Below are positions 25,489-33,300 of a stretch of 35,850 bases of DNA, piece by piece. The position numbers and the translations under genes are program-made. The stretch covers positions 1 through 35,850 of the forward strand of contig JADHXI010000013.1 in assembly GCA_016783065.1 (NCBI GenBank). The letters are read 5' to 3'. Each line of letters begins with the position of its first letter. The first letter of the stretch is position 1. Under the pieces are notes generated by a model that made no database searches, was not told the origin of the DNA, and saw only the letters and a program-made list of their open reading frames with translations. The DNA comes from Desulfobacteraceae bacterium (lineage in GTDB: Bacteria; Desulfobacterota; DSM-4660; Desulfatiglandales; Desulfatiglandaceae).

Positions 25489-25719
25489 ATGCTTACAGCC
25501 ACAAGCAAGCTTACAAAAAAATATCAAGCAACTGTACCGGCAGTTGTAAGAAAAAAACTAAAACTCAATGCTGGTGATGTCATCACTTTCGAGATTGAGA
25601 AAGAAACAGTCAAACTCAGAAAAGCAAGACCATTAGATCTTGAGTTTAGTTCAGCCCTTGTCTCCACACTTAGTGAGTGGGAATCGCAAAATGATGAGGA
25701 AGCGTACAATGATTTATGA
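25489..25719 (+). CDS. AbrB/MazE-like antitoxin
   Basis: A 76-residue protein with the SpoVT/AbrB swapped-hairpin fold: TSKLTKKYQATVPAVVRKKLKLNAGDVITFEIE, the typical 'T-x-K-G-Q-V-T-I-P' strand replaced by KKYQATVPA, followed by LNAGD. The C-terminal 25 residues (LEFSSALVSTLSEWESQNDEEAYNDL) are acidic and probably disordered, wrapping the toxin. The ATG at 25489 has AGGAGAC upstream. Its last 11 bases overlap the toxin gene, which implies translational coupling. It neutralises the toxin and probably represses its own operon. Confidence 0.85.
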   Translation: MLTATSKLTKKYQATVPAVVRKKLKLNAGDVITFEIEKETVKLRKARPLDLEFSSALVSTLSEWESQNDEEAYNDL

Positions 25720-26068
25720 ACCATTTGATGTCGTTGTTGTACCATTCCCGTTTACAGATTCTGCAAAAACAAAAAGGCGACCTGCACTTGTATTATCGCA
25801 ACCAGCAGATTTTGGAAAAATTATTGAACACTCTATATTGGCGATGATTACGAGTCAAAAGAACGATCCCTGGCCATTAGATGTTGTTATTAAAAGCAAG
25901 AAATCATCTGGTTTGGTTGCGCCATCTGTTGTAAGAATGAAATTGTTTACGCTTGATAATAGGTTTATTCTCCGAAAAATAGGTCATTTATCAAAAGCTG
26001 ACCAGAGTCAGGTCAAGAAAAGCCTCTTAAAAATATTTAATTATATCAGTCAATCTTCAATCCTATAA
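25709..26068 (+). CDS. MazF/PemK-family toxin (probable mRNA endonuclease)
   Basis: A 119-residue protein of the PemK/MazF fold. The N-terminus EPFDVVVVPFPFTDSAKTKRRPALVLS carries the strand-loop-strand typical of the group, with the conserved RRPALVLS (Arg and the following Pro). Later, SSGLVAPSVVRMKLFTLDNRFI and KIGHLSK resemble the second conserved block (SGL..PSVV). Members usually cleave single-stranded RNA. I chose the ATG at 25709 with GAGGAA upstream; the frame is open from 25640 but that would overlap the antitoxin by 80 bases. Residues match those of a folded, probably active protein; no lesion is seen. Confidence 0.85.
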   Translation: MIYEPFDVVVVPFPFTDSAKTKRRPALVLSQPADFGKIIEHSILAMITSQKNDPWPLDVVIKSKKSSGLVAPSVVRMKLFTLDNRFILRKIGHLSKADQSQVKKSLLKIFNYISQSSIL

Positions 26069-26070
26069 CG

Positions 26071-26244
26071 AAACCTTTGAAAAACGTTCAATTTTGGTCA
26101 AGGTCAAGCCTCCGGCCCAGAGGGGCCTACGCCCCGGAGGGGAAGGCGAGAATTTCAACCACAGGAATATATTTAATATTTCGAGGATTGAAATTTGAGT
26201 CTGACGCCGAGATTGGCCAAAAGGGGGCGTTTTGCAAAGGTCTC
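26071..26244. mobile_element. 174-bp MITE-like element forming the ilvD leader
   Basis: Inverted ends 26073-26101 and 26213-26241 match at 23 of 29 positions (ACCTTTG-AAAACG...TTTTGG-CAA). ATAACG at 26065-26070 and 26245-26250 flanks the element as a possible 6-bp target duplication. The interior holds the GC-rich core 26105-26148, which is nearly identical to 13095-13136. It lies between the toxin stop and ilvD, so it is likely in the ilvD 5' leader. Confidence 0.65.
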
Positions 26245-26327
26245 ATAACGTCTTTCACAGCCTTTGACGTCAGGTCAGGGGGACATCCGTTTCCTGTTGA
26301 GGAAACCAAGAGAGGAGGTATTTTGAA

Positions 26328-28001
26328 ATGAGTTTAAGCAGCAAAACGAATACCCAGGGCCCAAGGCGTGCCATTGTCCGGGCATTATACAGATCCATGG
26401 GTTACAGCGATTATGACCTGGATCGTCCACTAATCGGGGTGGCCAATTCATGGAATACCGTTGTTCCGGGTCACTACAATTTGAAGCAGGTTTCGGAGTA
26501 CGTCAAACAGGGCATTTTCCAGGCTGGGGGCACGCCGGTTGAGTTCGGGGTTATCGCTGGCTGCGACGGCCTCGCCAACGGCCACCAGGGAATGCGTTAT
26601 ATTCTGCCTTCTCGAGACCTGATCGCGAACTGTGTTGAAACCATGGCCCAAGCCCATCGGCTGGAGGGTCTGGTCCTTTTGGGCTCCTGTGACAAGATCG
26701 TCCCAGGCCTACTTATGGCTGCCGGTCGTGTTGACATTCCGGCAATCATGGTGGTGGGAGGCCCTGCCGAGGGTGGCTGTGAGTTCGACGGTCGCGCCTC
26801 GGACATCACCTCTATTGGCGAAGCCATGGGTATGGTCAAGGCCGGCTTGCTGGATAAAGAGGCCTTTGACACACTGCAAGACCGCGTCATGCCGTCCTGC
26901 GGATCGTGCTCTTTTCTGGGAACAGCCAATTCCATGTGCTGCATCGCCGAGGCAATCGGTTTGAGTTTGCCGGGCACGGCCACCATCCCGGCCACCCACG
27001 CCGATCGTCTTCGGGCTGCCCAAAGCTCCGGGCGTCGGATCGTCGAGATGGTTGAGAAAGGTGTCACCGCCAGACAAATCATCCACCGGAAAGCCGTTGA
27101 AAACGCCATTCGTGTCATGATGGCCATCGGAGGTTCAACCAATGTCGCCTTGCATCTGCCGGCCATAGGGTATGAGGCTGAAGTTGAAGTGGACATGGAA
27201 CTCTTTGACGAGCTGTCCCGAACGACTCCCCATCTGGCCAGGATTTATCCGGCCGCTGCACCAAACGTACCCGATTTCCACCAGGCCGGTGGCGTTCCGG
27301 CCGTGATGAAGGAACTCCTGCCCCTCTTGCATGGGGACGTCTTGACCGTTTCCGGGCGGACCGTGGCTGAGAACGTAGAGGGGGCCGAGACGCGTGATTC
27401 AGGTATTATCAGGACCTTGTCAGATCCCTGGAGCAGGGAGGGCGGCCTGGCTGTCTTGCGGGGCAACCTGGCACCCGACACGGCCGTCGCAAAACCTGCC
27501 GCTATCAACCCGGAAATGCGCACCTTCACGGGCACGGCCCGCTGCTTTGACTCAGAGGAGGAGGCTAACCAGGCCGTTCTGGAAGGCCGGGTTGAGGCCG
27601 GTGATGTTGTGGTCATTCGCTATGAAGGTCCCAAGGGCGGTCCTGGCATGCCGGAGATGGCCACGGCCATGAAACTCCTTTACGGGCGAGGGTTGGCTTT
27701 AAAGACGGCCCTGATCACAGACGGCCGTTTTTCCGGCACCAACAATGGCTGCTTTGTGGGTCACATCTCGCCGGAGGCGGCCGAAGGCGGGCCCATTGCT
27801 GCTGTCAGGGACGGAGACCAGATCACCATAGACATCCCCAACCGCAACATCCACCTTCAGCTCCCTCAACAGGAGATCGAGGCACGGTTGCGGGAATGGC
27901 AACCGCCACCACCGAGAGTCAGGAGCGGCTACCTGGCCCTTTATGCGCGCTTGGCCGAATCGGCGGATAAGGGTGCCATTCTCCCGCATAGGGTTGATTA
28001 G
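26328..28001 (+). CDS. ilvD: Dihydroxy-acid dehydratase
   Basis: Fe-S dehydratase of branched-chain amino acid synthesis (2,3-dihydroxy-isovalerate to ketoisovalerate). The 557-residue protein shows GSCDKIVPGLLMAAGR (Cys121), MPSCGSCSFLGTANSM (Cys191, Cys194), PATHADR, the substrate loop GSTN, TDGRFSGTNNGCFVGHISPEAAEGGP, and VRDGDQITIDI. Where some [2Fe-2S] members have a Cys (PCNxHL), it has PGHYNL (Gly48), as in E. coli IlvD with its [4Fe-4S] cluster. The related sugar-acid dehydratases are a possible alternative. The ATG at 26328 has GAGGAGG upstream. The leader contains a MITE-like hairpin. No other ilv/leu gene lies in the window. Confidence 0.9.
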   Translation: MSLSSKTNTQGPRRAIVRALYRSMGYSDYDLDRPLIGVANSWNTVVPGHYNLKQVSEYVKQGIFQAGGTPVEFGVIAGCDGLANGHQGMRYILPSRDLIANCVETMAQAHRLEGLVLLGSCDKIVPGLLMAAGRVDIPAIMVVGGPAEGGCEFDGRASDITSIGEAMGMVKAGLLDKEAFDTLQDRVMPSCGSCSFLGTANSMCCIAEAIGLSLPGTATIPATHADRLRAAQSSGRRIVEMVEKGVTARQIIHRKAVENAIRVMMAIGGSTNVALHLPAIGYEAEVEVDMELFDELSRTTPHLARIYPAAAPNVPDFHQAGGVPAVMKELLPLLHGDVLTVSGRTVAENVEGAETRDSGIIRTLSDPWSREGGLAVLRGNLAPDTAVAKPAAINPEMRTFTGTARCFDSEEEANQAVLEGRVEAGDVVVIRYEGPKGGPGMPEMATAMKLLYGRGLALKTALITDGRFSGTNNGCFVGHISPEAAEGGPIAAVRDGDQITIDIPNRNIHLQLPQQEIEARLREWQPPPPRVRSGYLALYARLAESADKGAILPHRVD

Positions 28002-28272
28002 CCCCATGCCTGATTTCTTGGGGACGAAGATCCGAAAGAGATTATTGTATCTGTAGCGATCTGGACCTAGAGGACCCGGCCTTGGTTACCCCGGAGGGGA
28101 TTTAGTCTACTTGAATTTGAATGGCTCAAGGAGTGGTGCATGGGCAAATGGGGTCACCCATTCCCACCGTTGTCCGGGTATCCGATAAAGCAGAAGCCGG
28201 GCAGGTTCACTTTAAATTTGACAGATTTCCTGAGATACTCTAAGATATTATAAGCTACTCTGGGAGGAAGGA

Positions 28273-28605
28273 ATGGGACGGGGAAAGGTTTTTGAATGTG
28301 AGGTCGCTGTATCAACCGGAGTGAAAGAAAAGCTTCAAACAAAACACCATATCGAGATCTGGGAGGTTGAAGAGGGGATTTATGATGATCGCCATTCATT
28401 CTCAATTGGTTACAAAGATCGTCATTTTGTTTATGGTCAAACTTTTTCAGGAAGATATCTTCTTGTTTTGGTGAGAGTTCTGTCTTTGGAAGAGATCTTG
28501 AAACTAGGTTTCAGGCAGGGGACCAACGTCCTCAAAATAATTACGGCACGGGATATGAATTCAAAGCAAAGAAAAACCTATAATGAAAGAAAAGGGATTG
28601 CATAA
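28273..28605 (+). CDS. BrnT-like toxin (probable RNase)
   Basis: A 110-residue protein resembling BrnT toxins: VKEKLQTKHHIEIWEVEEGIYD matches the conserved 'KH.I...E.EE' section, then GRYLLVLVRV and ITARDMNSKQRKTYNERK (family 'I(S/T)AR.a...Er..Y'). It lacks the N-terminal 'F.WD..K...N..KHG' segment of classical BrnT and begins with a divergent GRGKVFECEVAVSTG. BrnT proteins are single-strand ribonucleases kept in check by BrnA. The ATG at 28273 has GGAGGAAGGA immediately upstream. The stop TAA overlaps the next ATG (TAATG), so the pair is coupled. Function is inferred. Confidence 0.7.
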   Translation: MGRGKVFECEVAVSTGVKEKLQTKHHIEIWEVEEGIYDDRHSFSIGYKDRHFVYGQTFSGRYLLVLVRVLSLEEILKLGFRQGTNVLKIITARDMNSKQRKTYNERKGIA

Positions 28606-28874
28606 TGAAAAAAACCACGAAAGTTTCAGATGTTCCCCCCATGAATGATGAGAATCTGGTGAAGTTCTGGGACGGCCACGAACCTGAAGATTTTGACGGT
28701 TGGCAAGATGGATCATTGAAATTCACACGGCCACCCAAAAAGTTGATTCAATTAAGACTTGAGCCCAGAGACATCAGAATAATCGACAGGGAATCCAAAC
28801 GTTCTGGCATAGACAGAGCACAGTTAGTGCGTTCATGGGTAAAGGAAAGGATTAGACAGATCGTCAATGCTTAG
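28605..28874 (+). CDS. BrnA/CopG-like ribbon-helix-helix antitoxin
   Basis: An 89-residue protein. The C-terminal 45 residues are a ribbon-helix-helix DNA-binding domain (KLIQLRLEPRDIRIIDRESKRSG then IDRAQLVRSWVKERI). The N-terminal part (DENLVKFWDGHEPEDFDGWQDG) is acidic and aromatic and probably grips the toxin. The order toxin-antitoxin and the one-base TAATG overlap match brnTA operons. It probably represses its own promoter. Downstream there is a 447-base gap. Confidence 0.75.
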   Translation: MKKTTKVSDVPPMNDENLVKFWDGHEPEDFDGWQDGSLKFTRPPKKLIQLRLEPRDIRIIDRESKRSGIDRAQLVRSWVKERIRQIVNA

Positions 28875-29321
28875 GGCGCGAATTTAGCACAAATCAGCAA
28901 TCTTATACGGATGATAACGTGGTGCAGAACACTGGGGCATCGTGGCGGGCTAAACTTGGTATAAAACTTCTATTATCAGTATACCAACATCATGTCAAGT
29001 TATTTACTTATTGATGGACGTCCCCCATTTCCCACCTATATAAACTTTCTCCCAGCTTCCTATTGAGAAAACGGATGTATTCATTTTGCAGTGTTCACCG
29101 GGACTGGTTGCTGAAAAGTGTCGGATTTTGGTGATTGTCAGCCATCTATGTCAGTGGTTTCTTTGTGGCCGTCGTGGGAAGCGGTCCTGACATTCCTCTA
29201 ATCGAAGTTATTGACTATGTTGCCTAAGTTTGCTCGGTCCTTCTCAGTGTCTTCCTTTTATGGAATATCGGGTCGTGATATACTGAAAAATGGGACAGTT
29301 CAGAGCTACATTAAAACTGGG
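28875..29321. other. Intergenic gap between the BrnTA-like pair and the subtilase
   Basis: 447 bases without a supportable gene. No tRNA, strong terminator or full repeat was found. The two neighbouring genes are convergent here. Confidence 0.4.
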
Positions 29322-31250
29322 TTATTTCATCCTATCCGCCAACAGGGCCAGAGAGTTCTTGGCATTTACCAGGCCACCGGTGCAGGTTTTGCCTGCAAGG
29401 CTGTCCATAGGTTTGGTGCCGTCAAACACTGCCAGGACGATGTCCTTGTACGTGGCGTGGGGGTATTGTGCCCAGAGCAGGGCTACCACTCCCACCACGT
29501 TGGGAGCGGCCATTGAAGTTCCTGCTTCGTATTTATATTCATCGGTCTTCAGAATGAGTCCGGTAATGTATGTGTATTCACCTTTGATTTTGATAGCCAC
29601 ACCTCTGTTCTGCCCTGAATCATTTGTTTCCAACTGAAAACCCAAGGTGAAGTCAGCGGTGGTGAATAAAGGCAGTGTTTCGGGATAATCATAATCGTCA
29701 TGATTCATATCCTCCCATGAGAAGAGAATGCTTCCGCCAGAGAACGGGTTTCCACCATCGCTTTTACGCGCCATCCGTACGAAGTCACCCTTGTTGACGT
29801 GCACGCTAATACCCAATTCCTCCATGCAGGCGCTGTCGTAAGAACTCAGATCCACGTTTCGCCAGACCTGATGATTGATGTTGTTTTCATACACACCTTC
29901 GTCGCAGAAGTCGGAAGGATCTGCTAAGATTCGGATGGCTCCGGCCCCCTCTGGGCAGTCGGCAAAACCCCAGCCGTCCTCTTCGGGCTCAAAGTTCCAC
30001 CCCCCTTCACCCCCTATGTGTATTTCTTTCTCCGTGCCGGCGTAAGTGCTTAAGATGGCGGTCCCCGGGCCGGCCACGTCCACTGATATAGCGCCGTAAT
30101 TGGAATAATCCGCAAGTTGTCCCTTAGGATCAATAGCCCCCACGTTAATGATGTTATCCAGGTCGTAGCAGCCTGGATTGGAGAACTTTTTGTCGTTGTC
30201 AAACGAATCATTACCAGCGGCCACCACCAGGATGGCCCCGGCCTTACGGAGATTGACCGCTGCATCAAACCATTTCTGGTCGCAGTGGTCGTAGACGGGG
30301 TCGCCAAGACTCATGTTGACAACTTTAGCCCCTGCCGCGGCGGCAAAGTTCATACCATCAGAGATATTCTCTGTTGTGCCTGTTCCACAGGGGGTAATAA
30401 CCCTTACCGCCATGATCTCGGATTTCCAGCATACGCCGCTGATGCCAACGCCGTTATTTGCTAAAGCGCCTATGATCCCGGCAACGTGAGTCCCGTGACC
30501 GGCGAGGTCCATTGGATCATTGTCCTTGTCTACAAAATCATAACCGTGCTTTGAGCAGTCATAACCTGCTGGACAACCTGTCCCATCCCACATATTGGCG
30601 GTCAGATCCTCCTGGTTATAATTGACCCCTGTGTCAATAACCGCCACCAAGACCGAACTGCAATCGGTCCAGGTGTCCCAGGCATCTTCCAGATCCATGT
30701 CCACACCCGGAAGGCCTTCCCATGGTTCATCGGGGTCCTTGATTTTCTGGCCGGTGTTTTTCAGACCCCAGAGTTGACCATAATCGGGGTCTGTTGGCGC
30801 CGCAGAGATCGCATAGATGTAGTTGGGCTGTACGTATTCCACCTCAGCCATGGCTGCAAAGTCGGGCAAGGCCGACTTAACCCTTGTTCTTTCCGCCAGT
30901 TTCACCTTCAGCCAGCGGTCCCAGGGCTGACTCGCAAAAGACGGCCTACTCTGGATAGTGGCCCCAAATCCGGAAACCATGTCCATAGCCCTGGTCTTGG
31001 TCACACCTTTAGCAAACTTGACCAGAACTTCACCTGGTACATAAGTCCCGGGCTCAAGCTTGCCTGCTGGCATCGTGCCCTGGGAACATGGCGGCTTTAC
31101 GTGCTTGTAAGAGGCCTTGTTACCAAGGCATTCCTCGAAGTCAGATTGATTTTCGGCGCTAGAGTCACTGCCGCTGCTGCACCCAGCGAGATGCAGCGCC
31201 AAACCAAGAAGCAACAAGCCTGCAATAGTCGAAGCTGATTTTCCCCTCAT
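29322..31250 (-). CDS. Lipoprotein subtilisin-like serine protease (S8) with a large insertion
   Basis: A 642-residue secreted protease. Residues 1-24 are a lipoprotein signal (GLLLLGLALHLAGC, lipobox LAGC, acylated Cys24). Residues 67-147 look like an I9-type propeptide (YVPGEVLVKF, QPWDRWLKVKL, VEYVQPNYIY). The S8 triad is Asp206 (AVIDTGVN), His252 (GHGTHVAGI) and Ser579 (GTSMAAPNVVG), with oxyanion Asn347 (AAGND). Between STYAG and YEAGTSMAAP, residues about 405-572 are an extra stretch with acidic, Cys-containing and beta-rich parts. Most subtilases have under 20 residues there. The ATG at 31250 has GGAGG upstream. It lies behind the stand-alone propeptide-like gene, 82 bases away on the same strand. 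Confidence 0.92.
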   Translation of the reverse strand: MRGKSASTIAGLLLLGLALHLAGCSSGSDSSAENQSDFEECLGNKASYKHVKPPCSQGTMPAGKLEPGTYVPGEVLVKFAKGVTKTRAMDMVSGFGATIQSRPSFASQPWDRWLKVKLAERTRVKSALPDFAAMAEVEYVQPNYIYAISAAPTDPDYGQLWGLKNTGQKIKDPDEPWEGLPGVDMDLEDAWDTWTDCSSVLVAVIDTGVNYNQEDLTANMWDGTGCPAGYDCSKHGYDFVDKDNDPMDLAGHGTHVAGIIGALANNGVGISGVCWKSEIMAVRVITPCGTGTTENISDGMNFAAAAGAKVVNMSLGDPVYDHCDQKWFDAAVNLRKAGAILVVAAGNDSFDNDKKFSNPGCYDLDNIINVGAIDPKGQLADYSNYGAISVDVAGPGTAILSTYAGTEKEIHIGGEGGWNFEPEEDGWGFADCPEGAGAIRILADPSDFCDEGVYENNINHQVWRNVDLSSYDSACMEELGISVHVNKGDFVRMARKSDGGNPFSGGSILFSWEDMNHDDYDYPETLPLFTTADFTLGFQLETNDSGQNRGVAIKIKGEYTYITGLILKTDEYKYEAGTSMAAPNVVGVVALLWAQYPHATYKDIVLAVFDGTKPMDSLAGKTCTGGLVNAKNSLALLADRMK

Positions 31251-31332
31251 CTTTTGCCTCCATAGTCCCAGAATGTTGACAGTAATAGCGCCTCCGTCAA
31301 TTTTTGGTCTGAGCAAAGGGCGAGGACCATCC

Positions 31333-31746
31333 TTATTTACCCTCGGGAAGTATAAGGCGGTAGAGCCAGTTAGGCTGGACGTACTCCACCCCAGGATGCG
31401 AGGCGGCTTTCCGCATGGCTTCCCTGACCACTGTTTCTTCCGGAAGGAGCACGGTCAGCCAGCGGTCCCACGGCCTCTTTACCGGAATCTCCTTAACCTT
31501 GACTTCATATCCCAAACCCTGGACGATCTCCTTGGCCTTTTCCGGGCCGACCTCCTCTCTGAACTTGATCAGGATTTCCCCTGGCACGTATGAACCAGGT
31601 TTCAACGGTCCTTTCGGCATCTTGCCCGGCTGGACCGGACCGCCAGCCACCTGATCATTAGCGTTGAAATTTTGTTTTCCTCTGTCACACGCAGCGAAGC
31701 CAATAACAATAAACGCGACGGACAAGACCGATAGAATTTTTCTCAT
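31333..31746 (-). CDS. Stand-alone propeptide-like lipoprotein (possible subtilase inhibitor or chaperone)
   Basis: A 137-residue lipoprotein. Its hydrophobic N-terminus ends at Cys20 (VIGFAAC, an acceptable lipobox). The mature part closely resembles the propeptide of the subtilase encoded next to it: KPGSYVPGEILIKF against EPGTYVPGEVLVKF, RPWDRWLTVLLPEETVV against QPWDRWLKVKLAERTRV, and GVEYVQPNWLY against EVEYVQPNYIY. No protease domain follows, and the frame ends normally. Such free I9 proteins can act as inhibitors or folding helpers of subtilases, as in fungi and plants. Here the partner is probably the adjacent protease, in an operon. It is either a paralogous duplication of the propeptide or a captured regulator. 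Confidence 0.8.
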   Translation of the reverse strand: MRKILSVLSVAFIVIGFAACDRGKQNFNANDQVAGGPVQPGKMPKGPLKPGSYVPGEILIKFREEVGPEKAKEIVQGLGYEVKVKEIPVKRPWDRWLTVLLPEETVVREAMRKAASHPGVEYVQPNWLYRLILPEGK

Positions 31747-32504
31747 GGATGTGCCATCTCACACTAATGGGATGCGGGACGTTCTTGGTGATTAAGTAAC
31801 TCTTGTAATATATACGAATTAAGAAAAAGGGGCAAATCCACTCTTGCCTCATCTATGCTTCGGCTATGAGCTTCTCCGTATGTTTTCTCATTAATCGATT
31901 CTTTGATGTGCTTGCCCTCATTTGTTGTACGTCGCTGCTTGAACTGGAGAAAGGGACGACGGATTTCTTATGGAGGTTTTTCTCCCAACAGAGGCAAAGC
32001 TTCTTACATGGATTGGGTAGGCACATTTTGAGGTGTTTGCGCATGGGGAAACTTGCGAACCAAAAATTAAGAATTGAGAATAATGAGTTATGGATAAGAT
32101 GGATAAGAAGTCGCTTTTTAGGCAGGGAGTATATGGAAATCATGGCTTGTGTGTCAAATTGAATTCAACCTTCCCGCCTGAAGCGGGATTGTGGTGGCAA
32201 CTGGCTGGCTAAAAATGAGGGCTGGGGCCAGGCCTGCCCTGGCGCGACTAACTGGATTTGAAGCGACGACTCAGCTGTATGGCTGAAGAGAGGATTTCTT
32301 GGAATTGACAACACAAGACCAGGTCTGGGCCAGGGAAGGGCACAGAAGGCATGACGGTGACCCGGTGGCTTGATCTTGCCAGAATGGCGTAAAATCGGGG
32401 AAATTTAGGTAGAGCTATCCCTTGAACTCATCTATTTCTTCAAAAATCACCCGCTGTAGACCTCCGGCCTCTGGCTCCGCTTCCAGCCCGTAGGGCTTCC
32501 AGGC
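31747..32504. other. Long intergenic stretch without a recognisable gene
   Basis: About 760 bases. A pair of overlapping frames (31866-32162 plus, 31853-32143 minus) gives no recognisable protein, and one of them would be a shadow. 32200-32300 has a GGGGCCAGGCCTGCCCTGG hairpin. 32461-32512 is a GC-rich hairpin (CCTCCGGCCTCTGG... CCAGGCCGGAGG) of the type seen near 15060. It immediately precedes the decayed nuclease gene. Confidence 0.4.
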
Positions 32505-33126
32505 CGGAGGGTACCCTCCTTCTCGACAACGGTGAAAGGGTTCGTCTCATTGGAGTCCACACTCCAGAGGTCCACACATCCAGCAAGCTCTATAGGGACG
32601 CCAAGAGAAGCGAGAGGGACATAAAAACCATTCGGGGATTTGGCAGAAGGGTCTCCGTTTTCACCAAGAGACTGGTCCAGGGTAAAAGGGTCCGCCTGGA
32701 ATACGATGAGGGCAACACATACATCAAGCACCGGGGACAAGTATGGGAGAATCCTCGCCTATGTCTACTTGGAGGATGGGGCCTCAATGCCTAGATCATC
32801 CGGCAGGGCTACGGCCATGCTTACACAAGATTTCCCTTAGCCTTCATGGAAGAATTCCGGTAGTACGAGCGGGAAGCCAGGGAATAGGGCAGAGGCTTGT
32901 GGGCTGATGATGCGATCTCTCTGCCATCCGAGGGAAAGTTACATGTTGAGAGAGCTCCTCCCTCTGACGGCGACAGCGGGGATATCACGGTTTACATTAC
33001 AAAGACCGGAAAGAAATACCACAAGGCCAATTGCCGGTATCTGAGGAAGAACAAGATTCCCATTTCACTTGAACAAGCAAAGGCACGAGGTATATTCCAT
33101 GTTCGGTCTGTAAGCCTCCGAGGTAG
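32505..33126 (+). pseudogene. Decayed thermonuclease (SNase) homologue with a C-terminal Cys motif
   Basis: The nuclease sequence is readable but broken. Frame 1: LLLDNGERVRLIGVHTPE from 32507, then GFGRRVSVFTKRLVQGKRVR. A frameshift follows near 32720 to DKYGRILAYVYLEDG, and the frame returns near 32780 (LNA). In-frame TAG stops occur at 32792, 32861 and 32885, between IIRQGYGHAYTRFP, MEEFR, YEREARE and GRGLWADD. A C-terminal region (TKTGKKYHKANCRYLRKNK) resembles the short Cys domain that often follows these nucleases; its last block (PCSVCKPPR, ending 33126) needs another frame change near 33086. The 5' end is obscured by the GC-rich hairpin at 32461-32512. It is almost certainly not functional. 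All three stops are TAG, never TAA or TGA. Confidence 0.75.
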
Positions 33127-33300
33127 ACTGAGATACATGTGAAGGACTTGGGCGCGGAAGAGGGAGCCTCCCGTGATAAAAAGTTGCCACCTCCGCTCTG
33201 TCTGTCCTTCCACGCCGAGAAATGATAGCATGTATCTTGACTCAAAATTAACACTACACCATTTCATCAGTGAGTTATTCGTTTCCTGACCAGCCATGAA

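Noticed and set aside
29322-31316. Subtilase start at 31316
   Set aside because: Starting at 31250 gives a clean lipoprotein signal and a GGAGG site; the extra 22 residues lack both.
31853-32162. Overlapping opposite-strand frames of about 96-98 codons
   Set aside because: No homology is recognisable and no ribosome-binding site is seen; they are low-complexity in part.
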